NCBI RefSeq assembly: GCF_009362785.1
Contig: NZ_WHNQ01000018.1
Span: 97,903-161,902, forward strand
Direction: 5' to 3'
DNA: 64,000 bases
Origin: Paraburkholderia atlantica
GTDB taxonomy: Bacteria > Pseudomonadota > Gammaproteobacteria > Burkholderiales > Burkholderiaceae
Every line of letters starts with the position of its first letter. Position 1 is the first letter of the stretch. Below the pieces are notes generated by a model that was given only the letters and a program-made list of their open reading frames with translations, had not been told where the DNA came from and ran no database searches. A program made the position numbers and the translations under genes. Of the stretch, positions 35,792 to 44,810 are shown piece by piece.

Positions 35792-36643
35792 TTATTTCAC
35801 CGCGCCGAGCGCGAGCCCCTTCACCATATAACGCTGCAACCACGCAAACACGATCGAAACCGGCAACGTCGCACCCAAGGTCGCGGCCATCACCAGATGC
35901 CATTCGACCACGTACTTGCCCGCCACCATATCGGTCACCTGCACGGTCAGCGTCTTGTTTTCCGGCGAGCGGATCAACGTATAGACGACCGCGAACTCGT
36001 TCCACCCATTGATGAACGTGAAGATCGCGGTCACGACGATCGCCGGCACCGCGAGCGGCAGAAATACCTTGAACACTGCGCGCGTACGGCTGCAGCCTTC
36101 GAGCCACGCGGATTCCTCGAGATCCTGCGGCACGGTCTGAAAGTACGACGACAGCATCCACACCGCGAACGCGATATTGAACGCCGCGTACGACACGATC
36201 ACGCCGATCCTCGAATCGACCAGGTTGCCGTCGCCCCATGGAATCATCGCCGCGAGCCGGAACAGGCCGACCACCAGCAGGATCGGCGACAGCATCTGCG
36301 TGACGAGCAGGAACTGCCGATACAGGCCGCGTCCGCGAAACGGGAAGCGCGCGAGCGCGTAAGCGGCGGGCAGGCTCACCGCGAGTGCGAGCGCGGTCGA
36401 CAGGCAGCTGATGATCGTGCTGTTGCGCAGCGCGACGCCGAAGTTGGCCGCGTCCCACATGTCGACGAAATTGCGCCACTGCCACTGCACCGGCAGCCAG
36501 CGCGCCGGATAGACGAAGATCTCCGACGCGGGCTTGACCGAGGTGAAGAACATCACCGCGAACGGAAACAGTATGACGATCACGAGCGGCGTCAGCGCGA
36601 TCCAGCACCACAGCGAGCGTTTGGTCTTCGCGCTCAGACTCAT
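35792..36643 (-). CDS. Carbohydrate ABC transporter permease, MalG type
   Basis: A 283-residue inner-membrane permease of the CUT1 class, with about six transmembrane helices. The cytoplasmic EAA loop reads LEESAWLEGCSRTRAVFKVFLPLAVPAI. The ATG at 36643 overlaps the stop of the MalF-type gene by four bases; a longer frame to 37426 is only a shadow. It is third in the operon binding protein - MalF type - MalG type. Confidence 0.95.
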   Translation of the reverse strand: MSLSAKTKRSLWCWIALTPLVIVILFPFAVMFFTSVKPASEIFVYPARWLPVQWQWRNFVDMWDAANFGVALRNSTIISCLSTALALAVSLPAAYALARFPFRGRGLYRQFLLVTQMLSPILLVVGLFRLAAMIPWGDGNLVDSRIGVIVSYAAFNIAFAVWMLSSYFQTVPQDLEESAWLEGCSRTRAVFKVFLPLAVPAIVVTAIFTFINGWNEFAVVYTLIRSPENKTLTVQVTDMVAGKYVVEWHLVMAATLGATLPVSIVFAWLQRYMVKGLALGAVK

Positions 36644-37530
36644 GACGGCACTCCTTCTTTCGCGCGTTGCAGACGCAGATAAGCGATCGAGAACACGAAC
36701 AGCATCACGAGCATGATCAGCGAAACGGCGGCCGCTTCGCCGGGACGTCCGAGCCGGAAGCCGAGTTCGTACAGATAGGTGACGAGGATGTGCGTGCTGT
36801 TGTCGGGCCCGCCTTGCGTCATCACCCAGATGATCGGAAAAGAGTTGAACACGTAGATCACGTTCAGCAGGATCGCCATGTTGATGAACGGGCGCAACAG
36901 CGGCATCGTCAATTGACGGAACTGCTGCCAGGCGCTCGCGCCGTCGATACGCGCGGCTTCGTAGATATCGCCTGGAACCGAAGACAGGCCGCCAAGAAAA
37001 ATCGTCACCGTGAACGGAATCGACACCAGAATGCCGACCGCGATTTCGACGGGGAACGCGAATTCGGGCGTCGCGAGCCAGTGAATCGGGCCGCTGATCA
37101 GGCCGAGCCGCTGCAGCGTGACGTTGACCATGCCGTAGTCGTCGTTGAAGGCCCAGCGCCAGACGACGGCGGTCATCGTCAGCGACACGGACCACGGCAG
37201 CATCACGATCGTGCGCGCCACACCGCGGCCGTGAAAGTCCTGGTTCAGAATCAGCGCGACAGGTACCGAGATCAGCACCGTGCCGCCCACCACGCACACG
37301 GTCCAGATGATCGTGCGGCGTACCGAAGCGAGAAACACCGGGTCCTCGAATACGTTGATGAAATTCTGCGCGCCGGTGAAGTCGCGAATCGCGCCGAAGC
37401 GCGACACCTCGTGCAGCGATTGCCACACGATGTTGAAAATCGGATAGCTGATGATGAACAGCGCCAGCACGAGGCTCGGCGCAATCAGCAACCAGGGCGC
37501 ATTCGCGCGCGGAGAAACGGAACGGCTCAT
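36640..37530 (-). CDS. Carbohydrate ABC transporter permease, MalF type
   Basis: A 296-residue CUT1-class permease with about six membrane segments and the EAA loop YEAARIDGASAWQQFRQLTMPLLRP. The start at 37530 (MSRSVSPRANAPWLL) is chosen because it gives the usual short N-terminus; an upstream ATG at 37608 would add 26 basic residues, and neither has a strong ribosome-binding site. It lies 174 bases downstream of the binding-protein gene, and its stop overlaps the MalG-type start. Confidence 0.92.
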   Translation of the reverse strand: MSRSVSPRANAPWLLIAPSLVLALFIISYPIFNIVWQSLHEVSRFGAIRDFTGAQNFINVFEDPVFLASVRRTIIWTVCVVGGTVLISVPVALILNQDFHGRGVARTIVMLPWSVSLTMTAVVWRWAFNDDYGMVNVTLQRLGLISGPIHWLATPEFAFPVEIAVGILVSIPFTVTIFLGGLSSVPGDIYEAARIDGASAWQQFRQLTMPLLRPFINMAILLNVIYVFNSFPIIWVMTQGGPDNSTHILVTYLYELGFRLGRPGEAAAVSLIMLVMLFVFSIAYLRLQRAKEGVPS

Positions 37531-37704
37531 GCGTGCTCGATCGTAAGACGCGCCCGCTTTCTGGCGGCGGGCGCGACGGAATGGGCCGGTGGGTGCGTCG
37601 TGCTGCATAGGCTCGAATGGTGGGGTGGCGTGGCGCAACGCGCGGCGCTTTAGCTACGGCGCCGCGCGTCCCCTGTTCGTCTCGTTACTGCCGCAAGCCG
37701 AGTA

Positions 37705-38937
37705 TCAATGACCGAGCGACTTGTTCGCCTGCGCAGCCGCCGCATTCAACGCGTCAGCCGGTTGCGCCTTGTTCAGATATATCGCTTGCATCGAGTCGGT
37801 CACGGCCTTCGCGGTGTCTTCCCAGCCGGTCACGGTCGGCGCGAAGTGAGCCGTGGGCAGCAACGCGATGAACGCCTTGATGTCCGGATCGTTGAACGCC
37901 GGGTCCGCCGCTTCGGCCTTCGTGGTCGGCAGGAAGCCTTCGGTCGTCGTGAACTCGACGCGCGGTTCCTTCGTGAACAGATAGTCGAGGAACTTCCACG
38001 CGGTCTTCTTCGCCTTCGAGTTCTTGAACATCACGATCGAGTCGGTGACCGCGTAGGTGGCGTGCGTCGTGCCCATCGGTACCGGATCGATGCCGTACTT
38101 CAGGTTCGGCGCTTCCTTCTTGATCTGCTTCGCGAGGAACGGCGCGGAGATCACCATCGCGACACGGCCCTGCTTGAACAGGTTCTGCACGTCTTCGCGG
38201 CTATAGCCGGTGACGCCCGGTTGCGTGAGACCCTGGTCGATCATCTGCTTGTACATCGTGGCGGCCTTCACGCCCGCCGGCGAATTGAAGGCGGCCTTGC
38301 CGTCCTTGCCGACCACGTCGCCGCCCATCGTCCACAGCGCGTAGTAATAGTAGACGTCGGTTTCGATTTCCTTGCCTTGCAGACCGAAGCCGGCGATGCC
38401 TTGCGCCTTCAGCTTCTTCGATGCATCGATCACGTCGTTCCAGGTCTTCGGACCGTCGGGGTAGCCGACCTTCGCGAGCATGTCCTTGTTGTAGTACAGC
38501 GCGCGCGCGGACGCGGCGATGGGCAGCCCGTAGGTCTTGCCGTTGATCTGGCCAGGCGCGAGGAACGGACCGATGAAGCGGGCCTTGAAGTTCGCGTCCA
38601 TGTAGCCGTCGAGCGGCTCGGCGACGTCGTCCTTCACGAAGTCGAGCAGCCACCGCGTGCCGACGATCGCGAGGTCCGCGTTGGCGCCGCCGGAGATGTC
38701 CGTTTGCAGCTTCTGTTGCAGCGTGTCCCAGTTCACGTCTTCGATCTTGATGGTCGTGCCGGGGTTGGCCTTCTCGAAGTTGCGGGCCATTTTCTCGAAG
38801 TACGGCGCGGTTGCGTCGCTGTAATGGGCGACCGTCACGCGGACCGTTTCGGCATGGGCCGACACGGCGATACCTGCAAACGCGAGCGCCACGGCGACTT
38901 TGCCTAGCGCGAGGGAAGCACGGGCATGCAACGACAT
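37705..38937 (-). CDS. Carbohydrate ABC transporter substrate-binding protein, family 1
   Basis: A 410-residue periplasmic binding protein of the MalE/UgpB class. The signal peptide ends near SAHAET. Family segments include FEKANPGTTIKIEDVNWDTLQQKLQTDI and LPIAASARALYYNKDMLAKVG. AGGAGAGAG lies upstream of the ATG at 38937. It heads the minus-strand transporter operon, with a promoter embedded in an inverted repeat upstream. The ATPase is encoded divergently at 40107, as usual for this class with a split layout. Ligand unknown (sugar or polyol). Confidence 0.94.
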   Translation of the reverse strand: MSLHARASLALGKVAVALAFAGIAVSAHAETVRVTVAHYSDATAPYFEKMARNFEKANPGTTIKIEDVNWDTLQQKLQTDISGGANADLAIVGTRWLLDFVKDDVAEPLDGYMDANFKARFIGPFLAPGQINGKTYGLPIAASARALYYNKDMLAKVGYPDGPKTWNDVIDASKKLKAQGIAGFGLQGKEIETDVYYYYALWTMGGDVVGKDGKAAFNSPAGVKAATMYKQMIDQGLTQPGVTGYSREDVQNLFKQGRVAMVISAPFLAKQIKKEAPNLKYGIDPVPMGTTHATYAVTDSIVMFKNSKAKKTAWKFLDYLFTKEPRVEFTTTEGFLPTTKAEAADPAFNDPDIKAFIALLPTAHFAPTVTGWEDTAKAVTDSMQAIYLNKAQPADALNAAAAQANKSLGH

Positions 38938-39001
38938 TTTTCTCTCTCCTGTGGGTGGTTTGCTGCCGTCGCCGGCCGCCTTGGGTAAATTGTTTGAAAA
39001 A

Positions 39002-39035
39002 ATCCTACATGACGCAAAATAGCTTGTCACGTAGG
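39002..39035 (-). promoter_or_regulatory. Minus-strand promoter embedded in an inverted repeat
   Basis: Arms CCTACATGACG (39004-39014) and TGTCACGTAGG (39025-39035) match at 9 of 11 positions. On the minus strand -35 GTGACA (39030-39025) and -10 TAGGAT (39007-39002) are separated by 17 bases, one hexamer in each arm. This fits repression of the transporter operon, plausibly by the RpiR regulator encoded at 41286. Confidence 0.6.
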
Positions 39036-39256
39036 GTCTGCGATATTTTTTCCTCGGTGATTTTGTGCATAAGATGCTGGAAAGCATGGGGTATTCTGCA
39101 CTGCGCGATGGTTTGAAAACCCACTCTTCGGGATGACCGGGCAGTCGCCGAAAAACGCTTTTGTAAGAAATTTACAGCGTTGCGCGCGACGCAAGCCGGG
39201 TGGCGGAAGGCGACGGCAAGACGGCCGAATCGGCCGGGCGAACGAGCGAGGAACAC

Positions 39257-40042
39257 ATGGATCGTGTCGTATTGGTAACGGGCGCATGCGGCGGTATCGG
39301 CAGCGTGTTGTGCGAGCGCTTCGTCGAGGCGGGCGACACCGTGCTCGCGCTCGACATCGACGCGGCCGCGCTGCAAGCGCTGAGCGCGCGTCTCGGCGCA
39401 CAACAGGGCGCAGACAAAATCGTGCCGGTCGCGGTCGATCTCGGCGACGCCGCCGCGGTGCAGCAAGCGGTCGCCGCTGCAGTCGCACAGCGCGGACCGG
39501 TCGACGTGCTGGTCGCGAACGCGGGCGCGGCGCTCGGCGCGTCGCTCGCGACTACCGACGCCGTGAGCTGGCAGCGCGACATCCATCTGAATCTGAACGG
39601 CACGTATCACACGGTCGAGGCGGTGCGCGCGTCGATGATCGAACGTCAACGCGGCGCGCTCGTGCTGATCGGCTCGGTGAACGGTCTCGCCGCGCTCGGT
39701 CATCCCGCGTATAGCGCCGCGAAGGCCGGCTTGATCAGCTATACGAAGGCGCTCGCGATCGAGCTGGGCCGCCACGGCATTCGCGCGAACATCGTGTGTC
39801 CGGGCACCGTGAAGACGCAGGCGTGGCAGGCACGTGTCGACAAGAATCCGCAGGTGTTCGAGGACCTTAAGAAGTGGTACCCGTTGCGCGACTTCGCGAC
39901 GCCCGACGACATCGCCGACGCGGTGCTGTTTCTCGCGTCGCCGCAAGCGCGCGTGATCACCGGAGTCGCGTTGCCGGTCGATGGCGGCTTGATGGCGGGC
40001 AACCGGCTAATGGCGCAGGAGTTGACGCTCGAATCGTTCTGA
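39257..40042 (+). CDS. Short-chain dehydrogenase/reductase
   Basis: A 261-residue classical SDR. The cofactor motif is TGACGGIGSV, the downstream NAGA lies in VLVANAGAALG, and the active site is S...YSAAK in GHPAYSAAKAGLISY. The acidic residue LDID after the second beta strand suggests NAD(H). The ATG at 39257 was chosen at the family start; the frame from 39200 is longer than needed. It precedes the transporter ATPase and is divergent from the binding-protein gene, so it probably oxidises the imported sugar or polyol. Confidence 0.92.
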   Translation: MDRVVLVTGACGGIGSVLCERFVEAGDTVLALDIDAAALQALSARLGAQQGADKIVPVAVDLGDAAAVQQAVAAAVAQRGPVDVLVANAGAALGASLATTDAVSWQRDIHLNLNGTYHTVEAVRASMIERQRGALVLIGSVNGLAALGHPAYSAAKAGLISYTKALAIELGRHGIRANIVCPGTVKTQAWQARVDKNPQVFEDLKKWYPLRDFATPDDIADAVLFLASPQARVITGVALPVDGGLMAGNRLMAQELTLESF

Positions 40043-40106
40043 GCCGCGCGCCGCGCCCGCACTACGACACCCGCAATACAACACGCAGCAAGACAATGAG
40101 GACAGC

Positions 40107-41189
40107 ATGGCAGCAGTGCAACTGAGCGGCATCTTCAAACGCTATGGCGACACCCAGGTCGTGCACGGCATCGATCTCGACATCGACGACGGCGAGTTCG
40201 TCGTGCTGGTCGGTCCGTCGGGCTGCGGCAAGAGCACGCTGATGCGGATGGTGGCCGGGCTGGAGGAAATCAGCGGCGGCGATCTGATGATAGGCGGCAC
40301 GCGCGCGAATACGCTCGCGCCGCAGCAGCGCAATATCTCGATGGTGTTCCAGAGCTACGCGCTGTATCCGCATCTGTCGGTGTATGAAAACATTGCGTTC
40401 GGTCCGAGAATCCGCAAGGAATCCGCGGAGAAATTCAAGCCGCGCATCGATGCCGCCGCCAAGATGCTGAACCTCAGCGGCTATCTCGACCGTTTGCCGC
40501 GCGCGCTGTCGGGCGGTCAGCGGCAACGCGTCGCGATGGGCCGCGCGGTGGTGCGCGAGCCGTCGCTGTTCCTGTTCGACGAGCCGCTGTCGAATCTCGA
40601 CGCTAAGCTGCGCGTGCAGATGCGCACCGAAATCAAGGCGCTGCATCAGCGCCTGAAGAACACGGTGATCTACGTCACGCACGATCAGATCGAAGCGATG
40701 ACGATGGCCGATCGCATCGTCGTGATGAACGCGGGACGTATCGAGCAGATCGGCCGTCCGCTCGAACTCTATGACCGGCCGGCGAATCTGTTCGTCGCGA
40801 GCTTCCTCGGCTCGCCGTCGATGAATTTCGTCGAGGGCGTGATCGTCAATCGCACCCAGGGTGAGGGCCTCGCGTTGAAGCTCGCGGACGGCAGCGAGGT
40901 CGCGCTCGAACGCACGCCTGCGTCGGCCGTGGTGGGTGCGCAGGCCACGCTCGGCGTGCGGCCCGAGCACATCGAGATCACGACGCAGATACCGGATGCC
41001 GCGCTCGACGTCGAAGTGATCGAGCCAACTGGCGCCGAGACGCACTTGTACGGGAAAATAGGCGGCTCCGCGTGGTGCGTGACGACGCGCGAACGCTCGA
41101 AGATCGAGCCCGGTCAGCGCGTTGCGTTGCGTCTGCCGGCCGAACACATTCATCTGTTCGATACGGAGAGTGGGCGCAGGCTGGTCTGA
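40107..41189 (+). CDS. Carbohydrate ABC transporter ATPase, MalK/UgpC type
   Basis: A 360-residue ATPase of the MalK/UgpC group. Walker A is GPSGCGKSTLMRMVAG, the signature is LSGGQRQRVAMGRA, and Walker B is LFLFDEPLSNLDAKLRVQMR. The C-terminal OB-fold regulatory domain (about 240-360) is present (LGVRPEHIEI). It powers the MalF/MalG-type permeases encoded divergently at 35792-37530, and follows the SDR gene by 64 bases. Confidence 0.95.
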   Translation: MAAVQLSGIFKRYGDTQVVHGIDLDIDDGEFVVLVGPSGCGKSTLMRMVAGLEEISGGDLMIGGTRANTLAPQQRNISMVFQSYALYPHLSVYENIAFGPRIRKESAEKFKPRIDAAAKMLNLSGYLDRLPRALSGGQRQRVAMGRAVVREPSLFLFDEPLSNLDAKLRVQMRTEIKALHQRLKNTVIYVTHDQIEAMTMADRIVVMNAGRIEQIGRPLELYDRPANLFVASFLGSPSMNFVEGVIVNRTQGEGLALKLADGSEVALERTPASAVVGAQATLGVRPEHIEITTQIPDAALDVEVIEPTGAETHLYGKIGGSAWCVTTRERSKIEPGQRVALRLPAEHIHLFDTESGRRLV

Positions 41190-41285
41190 ACCGCGTGATT
41201 CGAACCCGGTTCGATCAGGCCGATTGAAGCCGAAGAAGCTGCGAGCGACGCGGAACCATATGAAACAGCCCCTAAGGAACACCGG

Positions 41286-42149
41286 GTGTCCGCACCGAAC
41301 TTGATTCCCCATATCCGCAACGCACTCGCGAGTCTGCGGCCCGCCGAGCGCAAGGTCGCCGACATGGTGCTCGCCGACGTCGACTTCGCGATGCGCGCGA
41401 GCATCACCGATCTCGCGCAGCGGGCCGAAGTGTCCGAGCCTTCCGTCACGCGTTTTTGCCGCGCGATCGGTGCGCACGGTCTGCGCGACTTCAAGATGCA
41501 GCTCGCGCAAAGCGTGGCCGGCGGATTGCCGTATGCGTCGACTGCGGTCGCGCGCGACGACGACGTGCAGACCTTGATGGACAAGGTCGGCGAAGCGGCG
41601 ATCGACGGCATTACGCATGCGCGCGGCGCGCTCGATCCCGCGGTGGTCGAAAGCGCGATCGCGGCGCTCGTGAGCGCCCGGCGCGTGTTTTTCTTCGGTG
41701 TGGGTTCAGGTTCGGGGCTCGTCGCGCAGGATGCGGCGCTGCGGTTTTTGCGCATCGACATCGCGGCGGCCGCGTTCACCGATGGTCATTTGCAGCGTCT
41801 TTACGCGGGCCTGATGGAGCCCGGCGACGTCGCGTTTGCGATCTCGCATTCGGGGCGCAGCGTCGAAGTCAACGAAAGCATCCAGATCGCGAAGGAGCGC
41901 GGCGCGACGACGATCGCGCTGACCAACGTCGGCTCGCGGCTCGCATGGCTGGTCGATATTCCGCTGCTGCTGCGCGTGGCGAGCCCGATCGATCCGAATA
42001 CGCCGGGCGTGTCGCGGCTCGTGCATCTGTGCATCATGGATGCGCTCGCGATCGGCGTCGCGCTGAAGGCCGGGCCCGAAACACTGGAAAAGATGCGCCA
42101 CGCGAAAGCGCGGCTCGTGCCGCATGAGCCGGAAGGGGCGGGCGGGTAG
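41286..42149 (+). CDS. RpiR-family transcriptional regulator with SIS domain
   Basis: A 287-residue regulator. The N-terminal HTH (about 5-75) contains SITDLAQRAEVSEPSVTRFCRAIGAHGLRDFK, and the C-terminal SIS sugar-phosphate domain (about 125-250) contains VFFFGVGSGSGLVAQDA and AISHSGRSVEVNES. A GTG start at 41286 has AAGGA seven bases before it. It is 96 bases after the transporter ATPase on the same strand and is the likely local regulator of the carbohydrate system, responding to a phosphorylated sugar. Confidence 0.93.
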   Translation: MSAPNLIPHIRNALASLRPAERKVADMVLADVDFAMRASITDLAQRAEVSEPSVTRFCRAIGAHGLRDFKMQLAQSVAGGLPYASTAVARDDDVQTLMDKVGEAAIDGITHARGALDPAVVESAIAALVSARRVFFFGVGSGSGLVAQDAALRFLRIDIAAAAFTDGHLQRLYAGLMEPGDVAFAISHSGRSVEVNESIQIAKERGATTIALTNVGSRLAWLVDIPLLLRVASPIDPNTPGVSRLVHLCIMDALAIGVALKAGPETLEKMRHAKARLVPHEPEGAGG

Positions 42150-42413
42150 AGCGCGCGCGAAGCGCTAGCGTGCAGTCCTCTTCGGCCAGCCGATCATCGA
42201 TACCTTGTCTACCGGTGCGCGACCGTTGCCGCCGCGCGAACCTTGCCGCCCATCGGCAGATCGATCAACTGCCACGTGCCGTGTCTCACGAGTTCGAGCG
42301 AGAAGCTCGCGGCGAAACGTCTCTCCCGGCTATCATGGCAATCTGCCGCATACGTCCAACACATCGTCCAATCAGAACCGGCTCGCAGCGTTCTCGTTCA
42401 GGTCCGTCCGCCC

Positions 42414-43649
42414 ATGTCCTCCCGTTCCGCCGACACCGCATCGCACGCTCCAACCACGATACCCGCCCAACGTCTGCCGACACTGCTGCTGGCCGCCGCG
42501 CTATCGCTCGGCAGCGCGGCAGCGCTCGGTTTCGCGCGCTTCGCCTACGCGCTACTGTTGCCGGCGATGAAGCTGGACCTCGGCTGGAGCTTCGCGCAGG
42601 CCGGCGCGATGAACACCGCGAACGCGCTCGGCTATCTGCTCGGCGCGCTGGTGTTTCCGCGCCTCGCGCGCCGTTGGTCGGCGGGGGCGCTGTTCGCGGG
42701 CGGTTGCGTGCTGACCGCGCTGTTGATGGCCGGCAGCGGTCTCACCGCCAGCACGGATGCGCTGCTGACACTGCGCGTGATCACCGGCGCGAGCAGCGCG
42801 GCGATCTTCATCGGCGGCGGCGTGCTCGCGGCGCGGCTCGCGTCGGCGCGTCCGCGCGACGCGGGGCTCGTGCTCGGCCTGTATTACGGCGGCACCGGCT
42901 GGGGGATCGTCGCGTCGTCGGTGCTGGTGCCGGTGACGATCCTTGATGCCGTCCACGGCTGGCAGTTCGCGTGGTTCGCGCTCGCGGCGGCCTGCGCGTT
43001 GTTCGCCGCGGTCGCGATCGGCGCGTCGCGCAGAATCGAGCGCGCACATATGAGCGCGGCGGCTGCCGCGCATGCAGCCGGCGCCACCTCCGCGCCGGGT
43101 TGGCCGCACTACGCGGCCGCGCTCGCGGGCTACGGACTGTTCGGCGTCGGCTATATCGGCTACATGACCTTCATCGTCGCGCTGCTGCGCAACGCCGGCA
43201 TGAGCGCGGCGGTCGTCACCGGCTTTTATCTGCTGCTCGGCGCGGCGACCGTAGTGTCGGCGCGGATCTGGTCGACGCTGCTCGATCGCATGCGCGGCGG
43301 CCAGGCGCTCGCCGTGCTCAACGCGCTGCTAGCGATCGCGACGCTGCTGCCTGCGCTCTTCACTCAGCCGTGGGTCGCGTTCGTTTCGGGCACGCTGTTC
43401 GGCGCGACGTTCCTGTCGGCGGTCGCATCGACGACCGCGTTCGTGCGCCACAATCTGCCCGCGAGCCACTGGGCGAAGGGCATCAGCGCCTTCACGATCG
43501 TGTTCGCGTTCGGGCAGATCGTCGGGCCGGTCGTGATCGGCTGGGTATCGGATGGCGCCGGGCTCGCGCGCGGGCTCGTGTATTCGGCTCTGCTGCTTGC
43601 GGGCGGCGCGGTACTCGCGGCGTGTCAGAAGGCGTTGCGCACGGCGTGA
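42414..43649 (+). CDS. MFS transporter, YbfB/YjiJ type
   Basis: A 411-residue inner-membrane transporter with about 12 hydrophobic helices. The N-terminal segment LGFARFAYALLLPAMKLDLGWSFAQAGAMNTANALGYLLGA is typical of the YbfB/YjiJ group. The ATG at 42414 was chosen because upstream frame extends into a low-complexity region without a ribosome site. No enzyme neighbour indicates the substrate; the preceding 264 bases hold no other gene. An efflux role is possible. Confidence 0.9.
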   Translation: MSSRSADTASHAPTTIPAQRLPTLLLAAALSLGSAAALGFARFAYALLLPAMKLDLGWSFAQAGAMNTANALGYLLGALVFPRLARRWSAGALFAGGCVLTALLMAGSGLTASTDALLTLRVITGASSAAIFIGGGVLAARLASARPRDAGLVLGLYYGGTGWGIVASSVLVPVTILDAVHGWQFAWFALAAACALFAAVAIGASRRIERAHMSAAAAAHAAGATSAPGWPHYAAALAGYGLFGVGYIGYMTFIVALLRNAGMSAAVVTGFYLLLGAATVVSARIWSTLLDRMRGGQALAVLNALLAIATLLPALFTQPWVAFVSGTLFGATFLSAVASTTAFVRHNLPASHWAKGISAFTIVFAFGQIVGPVVIGWVSDGAGLARGLVYSALLLAGGAVLAACQKALRTA

Positions 43650-43672
43650 GCCGCGTTACCCGTGCTTCGTAT

Positions 43673-44047
43673 TCAGCGATACGTCCAGCACCGATGCGCT
43701 ATGAACGTGAGCGGCGGCACCACGCACACGACGAGCGCGATACCGAGCGCGGGCGGGCCGCCCGCGAGCTGCGTCAGCCGCGATACGAGCGCGGTCAACG
43801 TCAGGCCGCCCAGCGATACGAGCACGAACCGCCCAGCGTTCATCAACGCGGGCAGCGCCGAAAAACTCCAGAACGTGTTCAACAGATACGAGGCCGCCGT
43901 CGCCCATGTAAACGCGATCGCGTTGGCCCACGCCGGCGACATGCCCGCGTCCGCGATCAGCGTCAGCGCAATGCACACGTGCACGCCGGTCGCGATGACG
44001 CCGCTCGCGCCAAAGCGCATCAGCTTGACCCGTTCCACCGGCATCAT
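43673..44047 (-). CDS. GtrA-family membrane protein
   Basis: A 124-residue protein with four predicted transmembrane helices and the GtrA-like start MRFGASGVIATGVHVCIALTL. GtrA proteins are thought to flip lipid-linked sugars made by GtrB-type glycosyltransferases. The ATG at 44047 overlaps the stop of the upstream methyltransferase (ATGA), and AAGGAG precedes it. It is the last gene in the four-gene minus-strand cluster with a GtrB-like enzyme, which supports the role. Confidence 0.9.
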   Translation of the reverse strand: MMPVERVKLMRFGASGVIATGVHVCIALTLIADAGMSPAWANAIAFTWATAASYLLNTFWSFSALPALMNAGRFVLVSLGGLTLTALVSRLTQLAGGPPALGIALVVCVVPPLTFIAHRCWTYR

Positions 44048-44793
44048 CGCGACGCTCCTTCGCGCTTGCGCAGGACCGCGAACAGCGATACGCCAAAAGG
44101 CAGCGGCGCATGCGCGAGCCAGTGGCGCTCGGCGCTGAAAACGCGGTACAGCGCCGCGTTGAGCGGCCACGGTGGGATCGCGTCGCCGCTCGAATGCTTG
44201 CGATGCAGCAGCCGATCGGCCCAACGCGCGACCACCGCGATCGGATACAGCAACGTGTTGAAATAGCTGATGCGTTCGACTTCGTAGCCCGCCGCAGCCG
44301 CACAGCGCATCAGCGAGACGCGGCTATAGCGGCGGTGGTGGTGCAGGAAAACATCGTGCGCACTCCACAGATGTTGTCCGGCCGGCACCGTCACGACGAT
44401 GCGGCCTCCAGGCGTCAGCAGATCGCGCATGCGCGCGAGCGAGCCGGCGTCGTCGGCGATATGTTCGAGGCAGTCGAAGAAGCAGATCAGGTCGAAGCGT
44501 TCGCCGTTGAACGGCACGTCGTCGGGGCAGTGGCCGGCGCGGATGTCGAACTGCTTGCCAGTCTTGCGCGCGCTCAGCGCCCGAGCGGTCGGGTCCATCT
44601 CGAGGCCGCTGACGATGCCGAAGCCGGCCAGCATGTCGAGGTTGCCGCCGGTGCCGGAGCCCACTTCGAGCACGCGCGCGCGGCGCGGTAACGCGAGCCG
44701 CTCGAGCAGCGTGCGCAGCACGTCGCGCCGCGCGCGAAACCACCAGTGCCCGGCTTCGGTCTCGGCCATTTCGAGGTATGCATCGGGAGACAT
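44044..44793 (-). CDS. SAM-dependent methyltransferase
   Basis: A 249-residue class I methyltransferase. The SAM loop is ARVLEVGSGTGGNLDML (about 40-56), the second motif is SGLEMDPTARAL, and the acidic motif region is FDLICFFDCLEHI. The start ATG at 44793 follows GGAGGA. It lies 17 bases after the GtrB-like glycosyltransferase gene and overlaps gtrA, so it is probably part of a lipid or surface-sugar modification module. Substrate unknown. Confidence 0.9.
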   Translation of the reverse strand: MSPDAYLEMAETEAGHWWFRARRDVLRTLLERLALPRRARVLEVGSGTGGNLDMLAGFGIVSGLEMDPTARALSARKTGKQFDIRAGHCPDDVPFNGERFDLICFFDCLEHIADDAGSLARMRDLLTPGGRIVVTVPAGQHLWSAHDVFLHHHRRYSRVSLMRCAAAAGYEVERISYFNTLLYPIAVVARWADRLLHRKHSSGDAIPPWPLNAALYRVFSAERHWLAHAPLPFGVSLFAVLRKREGASR

Positions 44794-44810
44794 GATGAAG
44801 TCCTCCGCTT

